NCBI RefSeq assembly: GCF_007004135.1
Contig: NZ_VJMG01000030.1
Coordinates: 1-64,000, forward strand
DNA length: 64,000 nucleotides
Direction: 5' to 3'
From: Affinirhizobium straminoryzae
Lineage (GTDB): Bacteria; Pseudomonadota; Alphaproteobacteria; Rhizobiales; Rhizobiaceae
Shown: piece after piece, positions 46,673-54,865 of the stretch
How the letters are laid out: each line of letters starts with the position of its first letter
How positions within the stretch are numbered: position 1 is the stretch's first letter
Program-made: the position numbers and the translations under genes
Notes under the pieces: model-generated
Seen by the model: only the letters and a program-made list of their open reading frames with translations
Database searches by the model: none
Told to the model about the DNA's origin: nothing

Positions 46673-47962
46673 TTACATGTAGGGGTACATCGGGAAGCGG
46701 TCGGTGAGAGCCACGACCTTTTCGCGCACGGCGGCTTCCACGGCGGCATTGCCCTCATCCGAATTGGCGACCTTCAGGCCGTCGAGAACCTCGACGATCA
46801 GGTTGCCGATTTCGGCGAACTCGGCTTCCTTGAAGCCGCGCGTCGTCCCGGCCGGCGTGCCGAGGCGAACACCGGAGGTGACGAAAGGCTTTTCGGGGTC
46901 GAACGGAATGCCGTTCTTGTTGCAGGTGATGTAGGCGCGGCCGAGAGCGGCTTCCGCGCGCTTGCCGGTGGCATTCTTCTTGCGCAGGTCGACCAGCATC
47001 AGGTGGTTGTCGGTGCCGCCGGAGACGATGTCGAGATTGTGCTTGATCAGCGTCTCGGCCAGCGTCTTGGCGTTCTTCACTACCTGGGCGGCATAGTCCT
47101 TGAATTCCGGCTGCAGCGCCTCGCCGAAGGCAACGGCCTTGGCGGCGATCACATGCATCAGCGGACCGCCCTGCAGGCCGGGGAAGACGGCCGAGTTGAA
47201 CTTCTTCGCCAGATCCTCGTCATTGGTGAGGATCATGCCGCCGCGCGGGCCGCGCAGCGACTTGTGGGTGGTGGAGGTGGCCACATGGCAATGCGGGAAC
47301 GGCGACGGATGCACGCCACCGGCAACGAGGCCGGCGATATGGGCCATGTCGACCATCAGATAGGCGCCGACCGAATCCGCGATCTCGCGAAAACGCTTCC
47401 AGTCCCAGATGCGCGAATAGGCCGTGCCGCCGGCGATGATCAGCTTCGGCTTGTGCTCTTCGGCCTTGCGGGCCACCTCGTCCATGTCGAGCTGGTGATC
47501 ATCTTCGCGAACGCCGTAGGAGACGACATTGAACCACTTGCCGGACATGTTGACCGGCGAACCATGCGTCAGGTGACCACCGGAATTCAGGTCGAGGCCC
47601 ATGAAGGTATCGCCCGGCTGCAAGAGCGCCAGGAACACGGCCTGATTCATCTGCGAACCGGAATTCGGCTGGACGTTGGCGAAGTTGACGCCGAACAGCT
47701 TCTTGGCGCGTTCGATCGCGAGTTCTTCCGCGATATCGACGAACTGGCAGCCGCCGTAATAGCGCTTGCCCGGATAGCCCTCGGCATACTTGTTCGTCAT
47801 GATCGAGCCCTGGGCTTCAAGCACGGCGCGGGAGACGATGTTTTCCGAGGCGATCAGCTCGATCTCGTGACGCTGACGACCGAGTTCCTTCTCGATGGCG
47901 CCAAAGATTTCCGGATCGGATTCGGAGAGCGGACGGGAGAAGAATGCATCTCGATGCGACAT
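46673..47962 (-). CDS. glyA: Serine hydroxymethyltransferase
   Basis: PLP enzyme of 429 residues that interconverts serine and glycine and loads one-carbon units on tetrahydrofolate. The cofactor lysine is in [32 protein letters not shown] and [16 protein letters not shown] are conserved. The start at 47962 (MSHRDAFF) follows AGGAGCCC; the upstream frame to 48079 is a GC-rich leader, not coding. Confidence 0.97.
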   Translation of the reverse strand: MSHRDAFFSRPLSESDPEIFGAIEKELGRQRHEIELIASENIVSRAVLEAQGSIMTNKYAEGYPGKRYYGGCQFVDIAEELAIERAKKLFGVNFANVQPNSGSQMNQAVFLALLQPGDTFMGLDLNSGGHLTHGSPVNMSGKWFNVVSYGVREDDHQLDMDEVARKAEEHKPKLIIAGGTAYSRIWDWKRFREIADSVGAYLMVDMAHIAGLVAGGVHPSPFPHCHVATSTTHKSLRGPRGGMILTNDEDLAKKFNSAVFPGLQGGPLMHVIAAKAVAFGEALQPEFKDYAAQVVKNAKTLAETLIKHNLDIVSGGTDNHLMLVDLRKKNATGKRAEAALGRAYITCNKNGIPFDPEKPFVTSGVRLGTPAGTTRGFKEAEFAEIGNLIVEVLDGLKVANSDEGNAAVEAAVREKVVALTDRFPMYPYM

Positions 47963-48009
47963 GTCAGGGCTCCTGCAAGAAACTGATGCGATGGCGTCAT
48001 ATCCCCCCG

Positions 48010-48048
48010 CCCCGGCAAGGGCAATACGTGCAGCGACATTTGCCGGGG
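48010..48048. repeat. Inverted repeat in the glyA leader
   Basis: CCCCGGCAA (48010-48018) and TTGCCGGGG (48040-48048) are perfect 9-base arms around 21 bases, 50-90 bases before the glyA start. It may be a leader hairpin or operator. I do not recognise it as a known riboswitch. Confidence 0.5.
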
Positions 48049-48144
48049 GAGGCAGCGACCAAATTGCTACGTCGCACATTTTCCCGCGGTTTTCCGCTGC
48101 GTCAGGAGGTCGCGCATCCGTCTCCTGCCCCCAATCCGGCAGCG

Positions 48145-48723
48145 TCAGGTGCGGATATGGCCGGTCGCCATCAGCGCCAGACTGAGAGCCGCCACATGCA
48201 TGGACTGGAGAATGCCCCCCGAGCGCAGGCCGGCGACCACCTCGGCAACCGGCGCAAGATGCACGCTCATGCCCTCCTCACCCGCCTCCAGGTTCGGCGC
48301 CCGATCGAAGGTCACACCGCGGGCCAGAAAAGTGTGGACGCGGTTGGTGTTGGTGGCCGGATTGGCATAGAGCGAACAGACGGGCTCCGGAAGGGCCGCC
48401 ACGCGGTAGCCGGTTTCCTCCAGCAGTTCGCGGGCGGCGGCCCCGGCCAGCGATGGATCCTCGGGATCGGCAACGCCGCCCGGCAGTTCCGTGACCCAGG
48501 CGGCAACGCCATGCCGATACTGGCGCACCATCACCACCTCGTCGGCTTCGGTGATCGCAACGATGTTCACCCAGTCGGCATAGCTGAGGACGTAATAGGG
48601 GCTGATCTCGCGGCCGGACGGCGTCTGGCAGCGATCGGCACGCAGGTCGATCCAGCGGTCCTTCAGCAGGCGCTCCGAGCGGAGCACGGTCCAGTTCTTT
48701 TCCAGAGGCCCGTTCTTGTCCAT
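48145..48723 (-). CDS. NUDIX hydrolase
   Basis: Protein of 192 residues resembling ADP-sugar pyrophosphatases. The Nudix box is present ([12 protein letters not shown] then RELLEETGY), but nine rather than seven residues separate the first glutamate from RELLEE, a small insertion. The catalytic REXXEE core is intact, so activity is likely. Substrate unknown. Next to glyA, 182 bases upstream on the same strand. Confidence 0.85.
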   Translation of the reverse strand: MDKNGPLEKNWTVLRSERLLKDRWIDLRADRCQTPSGREISPYYVLSYADWVNIVAITEADEVVMVRQYRHGVAAWVTELPGGVADPEDPSLAGAAARELLEETGYRVAALPEPVCSLYANPATNTNRVHTFLARGVTFDRAPNLEAGEEGMSVHLAPVAEVVAGLRSGGILQSMHVAALSLALMATGHIRT

Positions 48724-48812
48724 CGGCGTGCTCCCCTGTGTCGCGCGTCTTTAGCCCATCATGAAAATGGCCGCCCGGTGGGGCGGCCATGCCGATGTGC
48801 TGAACCTGCCGC

Positions 48813-50150
48813 TCAATTGCGCGGCAGCATGTCGTCATCGATCGGGCCGGCATTCTGCTCGACGCCGGTCTTGGTCTGCAACGCAAGTTCGGTCGCACCG
48901 TCACGCAGGTAGATGTCGTCGCGGAACTGCACGACGCCGTCCTTCGCCGACCAGGCGGTGATGTAGACGAAATAGACCGGCACTTCGACCGCAAGCTTGA
49001 TCGGGTTGTTCTGGCGCGAGGCGATGACGCGCTCGATTTCCTGGCGCGACCAGCCGGGCGTGTCGCGCAGCAGCCAGGTGATGAGGTCTCGGACGTTCTG
49101 CACGCGCACGCAGCCCGAGGATTCGAAGCGCATCAGCTTGTTGAACAGGCCCTGCTGGGGCGTGTCGTGCATGTATTCGTTGTTCGGGTTATGGAAGTTG
49201 ATCTTGGTCGACGCCATGGCGTTGTTCTTGCCGGGGTCCTGCCGGAACATCAGGTTCGGCGCCTTGGGGGCGAACCAGTCCACGGTTTCCGGCGCCACTT
49301 CCTGACCGCGGCCATCGAACAGACGGATGTTGTTGCGCGACAGGTAGGTCGGGTCCTTGCGCATCAGCGGCACGATATCCTTCTCGATGATCGAGCGCGG
49401 CGCCGTCCAGTACGGGTTGAGGATGACCTCGTAAATCTTGGAATTGATCATGTGCGTCGGGCGGTCGATGCGGCCGACGACGGCGGTGTTGCGCAGCACG
49501 ACGCGGCCGTTTTCGACAGCCTCGATATAGGCAGCGGGAATGTTGACCATCACATGCCGGTCGCCGAGATCGCCCGACATCGACTGGATGCGGACGAGAT
49601 TGGTTTCCAGCTGGCCGAGGCGGGTCTGGGCCGGAATGTTCATCGCCTTCAGCGTGTAATCGCCGAGCACACCATCGACCGGCAGGCCGTGACGGGCCTG
49701 GAAGCGCTTGACGGCGCCATCCACGTAGGAATCGAAGGAATTGGACATGCCGGCCGAGCGCGGCAGGTCGCCTGCGATCATCAGGCGCTGGCGCAGCTGC
49801 TGGACGGCAGGTTCGGCAGAACCGATGCGGATGCCGGCCTGGCTGGGCTGCACCTGCGGCCAGCCACCATTCGCAACAATGGTCTGGTAAGTGGCGATCG
49901 CCTGCTGGAGATACATCGGCGAGGCCGGACCCAGCACCGGATTGTTGGACACAACCTCAACGGCCGTGCGGGAGGCGGCATTGGCATCAAACTGGTCATC
50001 CCAGGTGCCGCGTTGCGGGGCCGAAATGATCTCCTGCAGCGCATCCTGCGCAAGCGCAGGCGCCGCGAGAGCAACCGCCCCCAAGGAAGCAGCCGACCGC
50101 AGCACGGTCCGGCGGGACAGAAGTTCGGATTCGCTCTTTTTCGACATCAT
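48813..50150 (-). CDS. ldtP: L,D-transpeptidase (YkuD) with Tat signal
   Basis: Periplasmic enzyme of 445 residues. The N-terminus has a twin-arginine signal (SRRTVLRSAASLGAVALAAP). A peptidoglycan-binding helix domain lies at about 125-180 (SYVDGAVKRFQARHGLPVDG). The YkuD catalytic domain ends in FESSGCVRVQNVRDL with the active Cys. It forms 3-3 cross-links in peptidoglycan. In Rhizobiales this gene sits with the MarR regulator ldtR, as here. The start at 50150 or 50147 follows GGATCGA; the frame to 50318 is leader sequence. Confidence 0.9.
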   Translation of the reverse strand: MMSKKSESELLSRRTVLRSAASLGAVALAAPALAQDALQEIISAPQRGTWDDQFDANAASRTAVEVVSNNPVLGPASPMYLQQAIATYQTIVANGGWPQVQPSQAGIRIGSAEPAVQQLRQRLMIAGDLPRSAGMSNSFDSYVDGAVKRFQARHGLPVDGVLGDYTLKAMNIPAQTRLGQLETNLVRIQSMSGDLGDRHVMVNIPAAYIEAVENGRVVLRNTAVVGRIDRPTHMINSKIYEVILNPYWTAPRSIIEKDIVPLMRKDPTYLSRNNIRLFDGRGQEVAPETVDWFAPKAPNLMFRQDPGKNNAMASTKINFHNPNNEYMHDTPQQGLFNKLMRFESSGCVRVQNVRDLITWLLRDTPGWSRQEIERVIASRQNNPIKLAVEVPVYFVYITAWSAKDGVVQFRDDIYLRDGATELALQTKTGVEQNAGPIDDDMLPRN

Positions 50151-50195
50151 TCGATCCACGTTATCCGCAAACACATCAGGCGTGCATACACGGAT

Positions 50196-50203
50196 ATGGT
50201 TAA
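50196..50203 (-). promoter_or_regulatory. CtrA-like half-site before ldtP
   Basis: On the minus strand TTAACCAT lies 46 bases upstream of the ldtP start codon, a position where a bound regulator could act. LdtR may also bind in this region, but I cannot point to its operator with confidence. Confidence 0.3.
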
Positions 50204-50419
50204 CAAAGCATCCTGTGGCGATGTTCCATCCCGCAGCCTGCGGGATGGGCCGGCCGCTCAAGCAAGCCGGAAGATTCCACAACCAGATATGGCGGGTCCC
50301 ATAGCAATATGGCCACATCTTGTCAGCACAAAGCCGCTCACGTCGGCGTGTTGCAACGTGAGTTTTGCCTGCTGTTGCAAGACTTCATCGCCGGCGCGCC
50401 GCTGGCGGGGCACACAGCG

Positions 50420-50453
50420 CGAAAACCGGATGCGCAGGGGACGCATCCGGTTC
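50420..50453 (-). terminator. Rho-independent terminator of ldtR
   Basis: AACCGGATGCG (50424-50434) and CGCATCCGGTT (50442-50452) are perfect 11-base arms around a 7-base loop; on the minus strand TTTTC follows. It lies about 70 bases after the ldtR stop. Confidence 0.88.
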
Positions 50454-50524
50454 CGATCGCGACTGGAGGTTCTGGGATCAGTCAGCGGCGATGGGGAAGG
50501 AAAAGCGCGGGAGGAGCGCACTCT

Positions 50525-51040
50525 TCAGAGGCGGTACATGATGGAGTCGTTCCAGAAGCGGTCGAGGCGCTGCAGCAGCTTGTTCATCTGGGCGAATTCG
50601 CCCTCGCCGATGCCGCCGACCTTTTCGATGGAGCCGATATGGCGCTCATAGAGCTTGGCAACCACCTCGGCGATCTCCTGGCCGGACTTGGTCAGGCTGA
50701 TGCGGACCGAGCGGCGGTCGATGCGCGAACGCTGATGGTTGATGAAGCCCAGATCGACCAGTTTCTTGACGTTATACGAAACGTTAGAACCGAGGTAGTA
50801 TCCACGCGAGCGCAACTCGCCGGCGGTCAGTTCGGAGGTCCCGATATTGAAGAGCAGGAGGGCCTGCACCGCGTTGACGTCGTCACGACCCTGGCGGTCG
50901 AACTCGTCCTTGATGACATCGAGCAGTCGCCGATGCAGTCGCTCGACCAGATGCAGCGACTCCATATAGAGGCTGCGGATCGTTTCATCCTGGGCGTCGG
51001 CCACAGACTGCGCCTGGGGCTTGATCTTGGTGTTCAACAT
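50525..51040 (-). CDS. ldtR: MarR-family regulator LdtR
   Basis: Winged-helix protein of 171 residues. The DNA-binding part includes LTAGELRSRGYYLGSNVSYN and the wing QRSRIDRRSVRISLTKSG. The order regulator then L,D-transpeptidase matches LdtR/LdtP described in Liberibacter and Sinorhizobium, where LdtR activates ldtP and affects cell shape and osmotic tolerance. The name rests on context and family, not on a search. Confidence 0.85.
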   Translation of the reverse strand: MLNTKIKPQAQSVADAQDETIRSLYMESLHLVERLHRRLLDVIKDEFDRQGRDDVNAVQALLLFNIGTSELTAGELRSRGYYLGSNVSYNVKKLVDLGFINHQRSRIDRRSVRISLTKSGQEIAEVVAKLYERHIGSIEKVGGIGEGEFAQMNKLLQRLDRFWNDSIMYRL

Positions 51041-51266
51041 GTCTGCCTCACTGTTTCGTTTGGCGGTGTCTGTTTTCCCGCCTTGTGAGAGACACTATCG
51101 AATGCGCATAAAATTCGACTTAAAACACAGGGCTAACAAGGGTTTAACCGCTGAGCCACCGGCTTGCGCCACCCCCGGGAGCGTAACCCGTCCCGAATAT
51201 GCGCCCATATTTTTCAAGGACTTGCGCAAGATTTCGGTGGCAAGAGACACGGAAAATCCGTCGCAA

Positions 51267-51707
51267 TCAGGGTAAATCGACCCTTACCCGTTCCTCCTGC
51301 TTGCGCCGTTCATCGAGCCAGATGGCGAGCCGGAAGACCACGTAAAGCAGCGCCACGAGCGCGTGCGTCAGCGGGATGATGAGATTGCGACCGAAGATTT
51401 CAGGCCAGACCTCGTACATGCCGAGCTGGATGCCGGCGGCGATGGCCCAGAGTACCGGGCCCCAGGACACCGCCAGCCACAAGCCGAGCGCTGCCACCGG
51501 ATAGACAACGGCAAGCGAGGCTGCCGCGGCACGCCAGGGAAGGTTGAGCAGGTCGAAACGGGCGCGCCCCTCGAAGGAATAGCCAACGAGCATGCCCCAG
51601 TATTGCAGGCCGAACCACAGGCAGACCACGGCGATCAACCTGAGGAAGACCACGAACAGGATCTCGGTGAGACTGAGCCTCGGTGTCGCGGGTGAATCAG
51701 CGTCCAT
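51267..51707 (-). CDS. DUF6163-like four-span membrane protein
   Basis: Protein of 146 residues with four hydrophobic segments (LFVVFLRLIAVVCLWFGLQY, a second near 60-80, a third at SWGPVLWAIAAGIQLGMY, a fourth at THALVALLYVVFRLAIW). It ends in a charged ERRKQEERVR tail. The family is rhizobial and of unknown role. The start at 51707 (MDADSPATPR) avoids the leader-like frame running to 52499, which is antisense to hemB. Divergent from hemB. Confidence 0.75.
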   Translation of the reverse strand: MDADSPATPRLSLTEILFVVFLRLIAVVCLWFGLQYWGMLVGYSFEGRARFDLLNLPWRAAAASLAVVYPVAALGLWLAVSWGPVLWAIAAGIQLGMYEVWPEIFGRNLIIPLTHALVALLYVVFRLAIWLDERRKQEERVRVDLP

Positions 51708-51914
51708 GGCGCGGAAGATAGACCGGTTCCGTGCCGCCCGCCAGCCGGGAGGGTGTGTTTGGATGGGGAGGACAGGGCGGCCGCGCCGCCGCCCTGTCCA
51801 CACTGGCCGCCGAGGCGGGCGATCGTTCTGCCTGCGGCAGCCTGCCTCTTCGCAAAGCGGGCACCAGCATGATAAGCCAGCCGCAATACTGGAATTGACG
51901 AAAGCGAGCCCGCC

Positions 51915-52928
51915 ATGAACGACAAGACCCACCTCGTGGACGAGATCACCGGCCACCGTCGCATGCGTCGCAACCGCAAGGCCGACTGGACGCGGCGTCT
52001 GACCCAGGAAAACAGGCTCACGGTGGACGACCTGATCTGGCCGATCTTCATCGTGCCCGGTCAAAACATTGTCGATCCGATCCGCGCCATGCCGGGCGTC
52101 AACCGGATGAGCGTCGACAAGGCAGTGGAAGCCATCCGCGAGGCAGCCGATCTCGGTATTCCAGCCATCGCCCCCTTTCCGGACGTGGAGATGGACAAGC
52201 GCGACCCGACCGGCTCGGAAATTCTCGCGCGCGACAACCTGATCAACCAGTTCGCCCGCGCGGTGAAGACGGCGGTGCCCAATATCGGCCTCATCACCGA
52301 CGTGGCGCTCGATCCGTTCACCAGCCACGGCCATGATGGCATTTTGCGCGACGGCATCATCGTCAACGACGAGACGGTGGACCAGGTGGCACGCGCCGCC
52401 GTGATGCAAGCGGATGCCGGCGCCGACATCATCGCGCCGTCCGAAATGATGGACGGGCGCATCGGCGCGATCCGCCGCGCGCTCGACGCGGCCGGCCACC
52501 AGGATGTCGGCATCATGTCCTATGCCACGAAGTTTTCCTCGGGCTTCTATGGCCCCTATCGTGAGGCGATCAACACCGGCGGCCTCTTAAAGGGCGACAA
52601 GAACAGTTATTACATCAGCCCGGCCAACGGCACGGAGGCGCTGCGCGACGCAGCACTTGACGTGGAGGAAGGCGCCGACATGCTGATGGTGAAGCCGGGC
52701 CTTGCCTATCTCGACATCTGCTGGCGCATGAAGGAGGCTTTTGGCCTGCCGACCTTCGCCTATCAGGTTTCCGGCGAATACACCCAGATCAAGGCGGCCG
52801 CCATGAACGGCTGGATCGATGGCGAGCGGATCATGATGGAGACGCTGCTCTGCTTCAAGCGGGCCGGCTGCGACGGGATCCTCACCTATTTCGCGGTGGA
52901 TGCGGCGCGCAAGCTGAAGAGCGCCTGA
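51915..52928 (+). CDS. hemB: Delta-aminolevulinic acid dehydratase (porphobilinogen synthase)
   Basis: Protein of 337 residues that joins two 5-aminolevulinate molecules in heme synthesis. The Schiff-base lysines are in MSYATKFSSGFYGPYRE and MLMVKPGLAYLD. The metal-site region reads DVALDPFTSHGHDG, without the zinc cysteines, so it is the Mg2+-dependent type usual in Rhizobiales. The start follows GACGAAAGCGAGC, a weak ribosome binding site. Confidence 0.96.
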   Translation: MNDKTHLVDEITGHRRMRRNRKADWTRRLTQENRLTVDDLIWPIFIVPGQNIVDPIRAMPGVNRMSVDKAVEAIREAADLGIPAIAPFPDVEMDKRDPTGSEILARDNLINQFARAVKTAVPNIGLITDVALDPFTSHGHDGILRDGIIVNDETVDQVARAAVMQADAGADIIAPSEMMDGRIGAIRRALDAAGHQDVGIMSYATKFSSGFYGPYREAINTGGLLKGDKNSYYISPANGTEALRDAALDVEEGADMLMVKPGLAYLDICWRMKEAFGLPTFAYQVSGEYTQIKAAAMNGWIDGERIMMETLLCFKRAGCDGILTYFAVDAARKLKSA

Positions 52929-53041
52929 AGAAGCCCCGGCGGGCAGGATCGTATGGGCGCCCAGCGCGCCCCTCGCCTTTCCACCTTGTGAAGGGGGCCG
53001 AAGGCTCCCATATCAGGGTGGAACAACGGAGCCCGAAAACC

Positions 53042-53500
53042 ATGTCGCTGGACAATTCCCCCATCATTGCCGCACCGGATGACTGGCGCGCCTATAGCGG
53101 TGTGCTGTCCCGGCGCGTGTTTGCCTTTATCGTTGATTACGTGATGGTGCTGCTGCTGTGCATACCGGCTTCCGTCGTGGTGTTCTTCCTCGGCGTCATC
53201 ACGCTCGGTCTCGGCTGGTTCCTGTATTCGGCCCTCTTCGTCATCGTTGCCCTGCTCTACTTCGGTTTCACCCTGGGCGGCCGCACGCAGGCCTCTCCGG
53301 GCATGCGGATGATGGGTCTCGTGATGCTGCGGCTCGATGGCCGGCGCATCGACTTCCTGACCGCCATCGTTCACATGGTGCTGTTCTGGATCCTGAACTC
53401 GGTGCTGACGCCGCTCATCCTGCTGGCTGGCCTCTTTACCAACCGATCGCGTCTTGTGCATGATCTCCTGCTCGGCACCGTGATCGCCCGTGCAGACTGA
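53042..53500 (+). CDS. RDD-family membrane protein
   Basis: Protein of 152 residues with an RDD domain of three spans. The arginine and aspartates are seen in SRRVFAFIVDYVMVLLL and TNRSRLVHDLLLGT. Function is uncertain; some RDD proteins are ion exchangers. It lies between hemB and bpt, a conserved rhizobial order. The start at 53042 was chosen because the frame from 52988 is non-coding leader. Confidence 0.88.
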   Translation: MSLDNSPIIAAPDDWRAYSGVLSRRVFAFIVDYVMVLLLCIPASVVVFFLGVITLGLGWFLYSALFVIVALLYFGFTLGGRTQASPGMRMMGLVMLRLDGRRIDFLTAIVHMVLFWILNSVLTPLILLAGLFTNRSRLVHDLLLGTVIARAD

Positions 53501-53664
53501 ACAGTCGTTTGCCCCGCATCGGCCTCTTCCCGGTGCGGATGACCTTCGCGGAAGGTTGACGTTTTTCTAACTTGCGCCATGCTATTGCCGTGGCGCTCGC
53601 AAATCATGTTGCGCAACCCACGCATTTCAGCGGCAAGTCTTGCAACGAAGGTCAATTTGCGCGG

Positions 53665-54432
53665 ATGAATACACAGGCGACGCCCTCTCCGCAGTTTTAT
53701 CTGACAGCCCCGGCAGCATGTCCCTACCTTCCCGGCGAGATGGAGCGAAAGGTCTTCACCCATCTGGTTGGCCAGCGTGCGACGGAGATGAACGACCTTC
53801 TGACACAAGGCGGCTTCCGCCGCTCGCAGAACATCGCCTATCGCCCCGCCTGCGAAGGCTGCCGCGCCTGCGTGTCCGTGCGCATCCTGGCCAATGAATT
53901 CGTGCCCAACCGCACCATGCGCAAGCTGATCGCCGTCAACGGCGATCTCGTCGGCACCATGCTGCCGGCCCAGCCCTCCACCGAACAGTTCGCGCTGTTT
54001 CGCCGCTATCTGGACGACCGCCACCCGCGCGGCGGCATGTCCGACATGTCGGCGCTCGACTATGCGATCATGGTGGAGGACACGCATGTGAACACCCGCC
54101 TCATAGAATACCGCAAGCGCGTGCCGGGCGCCGGGCTCGGCGACCAGCCCAAGGGCGAACTGGTTGGCGTGGCGCTGACGGACCTGATGAGCGATGGCCT
54201 GTCGATGGTCTATTCCTTCTTCAACCCGAAGCTCGACCGCCGCTCGCTCGGCACCTTCATGATCCTCGACCACATTGCGCGTACCCACCAGATGGGCCTG
54301 CCGCATGTCTATCTCGGCTACTGGGTGCGCGGCTCCGCCAAGATGCACTACAAGACCCGCTACCAGCCGCAGGAACACCTGACGCCGCGCGGCTGGGAAC
54401 GCTACAGCGAAGCCGACGACAGCGAAGGTTGA
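53665..54432 (+). CDS. bpt: Aspartate/glutamate leucyltransferase (arginyltransferase family)
   Basis: Protein of 255 residues in the ATE1/Bpt family. The N-terminal cysteine motif is [16 protein letters not shown], and the transferase core includes [19 protein letters not shown] with [13 protein letters not shown]. It adds leucine from leucyl-tRNA to N-terminal Asp/Glu, marking proteins for ClpS-ClpAP under the N-end rule. The start at 53665 lies in a G-C-rich leader without a strong ribosome binding site. Confidence 0.92.
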   Translation: MNTQATPSPQFYLTAPAACPYLPGEMERKVFTHLVGQRATEMNDLLTQGGFRRSQNIAYRPACEGCRACVSVRILANEFVPNRTMRKLIAVNGDLVGTMLPAQPSTEQFALFRRYLDDRHPRGGMSDMSALDYAIMVEDTHVNTRLIEYRKRVPGAGLGDQPKGELVGVALTDLMSDGLSMVYSFFNPKLDRRSLGTFMILDHIARTHQMGLPHVYLGYWVRGSAKMHYKTRYQPQEHLTPRGWERYSEADDSEG

Positions 54433-54516
54433 TGCAACACGTGCGCACAGGCACGCCTCTCGTCGCATGCGCAGATCTGCGCCATGCTCAGCTCTCCCAA
54501 TCCTGGAGGAGAGCCC

Positions 54517-54759
54517 ATGGCATACAAGGTGACCATCGGCAAATCAGGTGATATCTTCGTCTTGCCGCTGCCGCAGGAGGCCGTCGGGCGCCTTGGACTG
54601 CCCGAAGGCTAGTCGGCCGACCTGCATCTCGACCAGACGGGGCTCTACCTGTCCGTGGCGGAGGTGCCCGCCGAAGACGCCTTTGACCAGCAGCTTGAAG
54701 CGGCCCGATGGATCATGCGCAAATACAATGTCGCGCGGGAGAAGCTCGCAAGGGAGTGA
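54517..54759 (+). pseudogene. AbrB/MazE-type antitoxin gene interrupted by an amber codon
   Basis: Reading from the ATG at 54517 gives MAYKVTIGKSGDIFVLPLPQ and LGLPEG. A TAG follows at 54610-54612 (codon 32), and the same frame then continues SADLHLDQTGLYLSVAEV and FDQQLEAARWIMRKYNVARE to a TGA at 54757-54759. The whole is an 80-codon looped-hinge (SpoVT-AbrB) antitoxin; the C-terminal helix resembles antidotes of Fic/Doc-type addiction modules. The ribosome binding site GGAGGAG is intact. One base change (for example from CAG or GAG) explains the break. No toxin gene follows; parC is next on the other strand. A sequencing error is possible. Confidence 0.8.
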
Positions 54760-54865
54760 CCACCGGAACGCCATCCGGTGAACACGGAGCAACCGCTGGC
54801 ATAGACCCTTGCTGTGTCACGCCCTTGCAACGGCAAAGTCGCGCGCCCGTCTTGCCAAAATCACG

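Larger units (their letters stand above)
50151..50524. other. Intergenic region between ldtR and ldtP
   Basis: No supported gene. On the minus strand it holds the ldtR terminator (50420-50453), then the ldtP promoter region with a TTAACCAT half-site (50196-50203). An AT-rich patch around 50282-50312 is a plausible promoter position. Confidence 0.6.

Noticed and set aside
45962..47986. Plus-strand frame of about 674 codons over ribD, nrdR and glyA
   Set aside because: Antisense to three recognised genes; composition is typical of a reversed-frame shadow.
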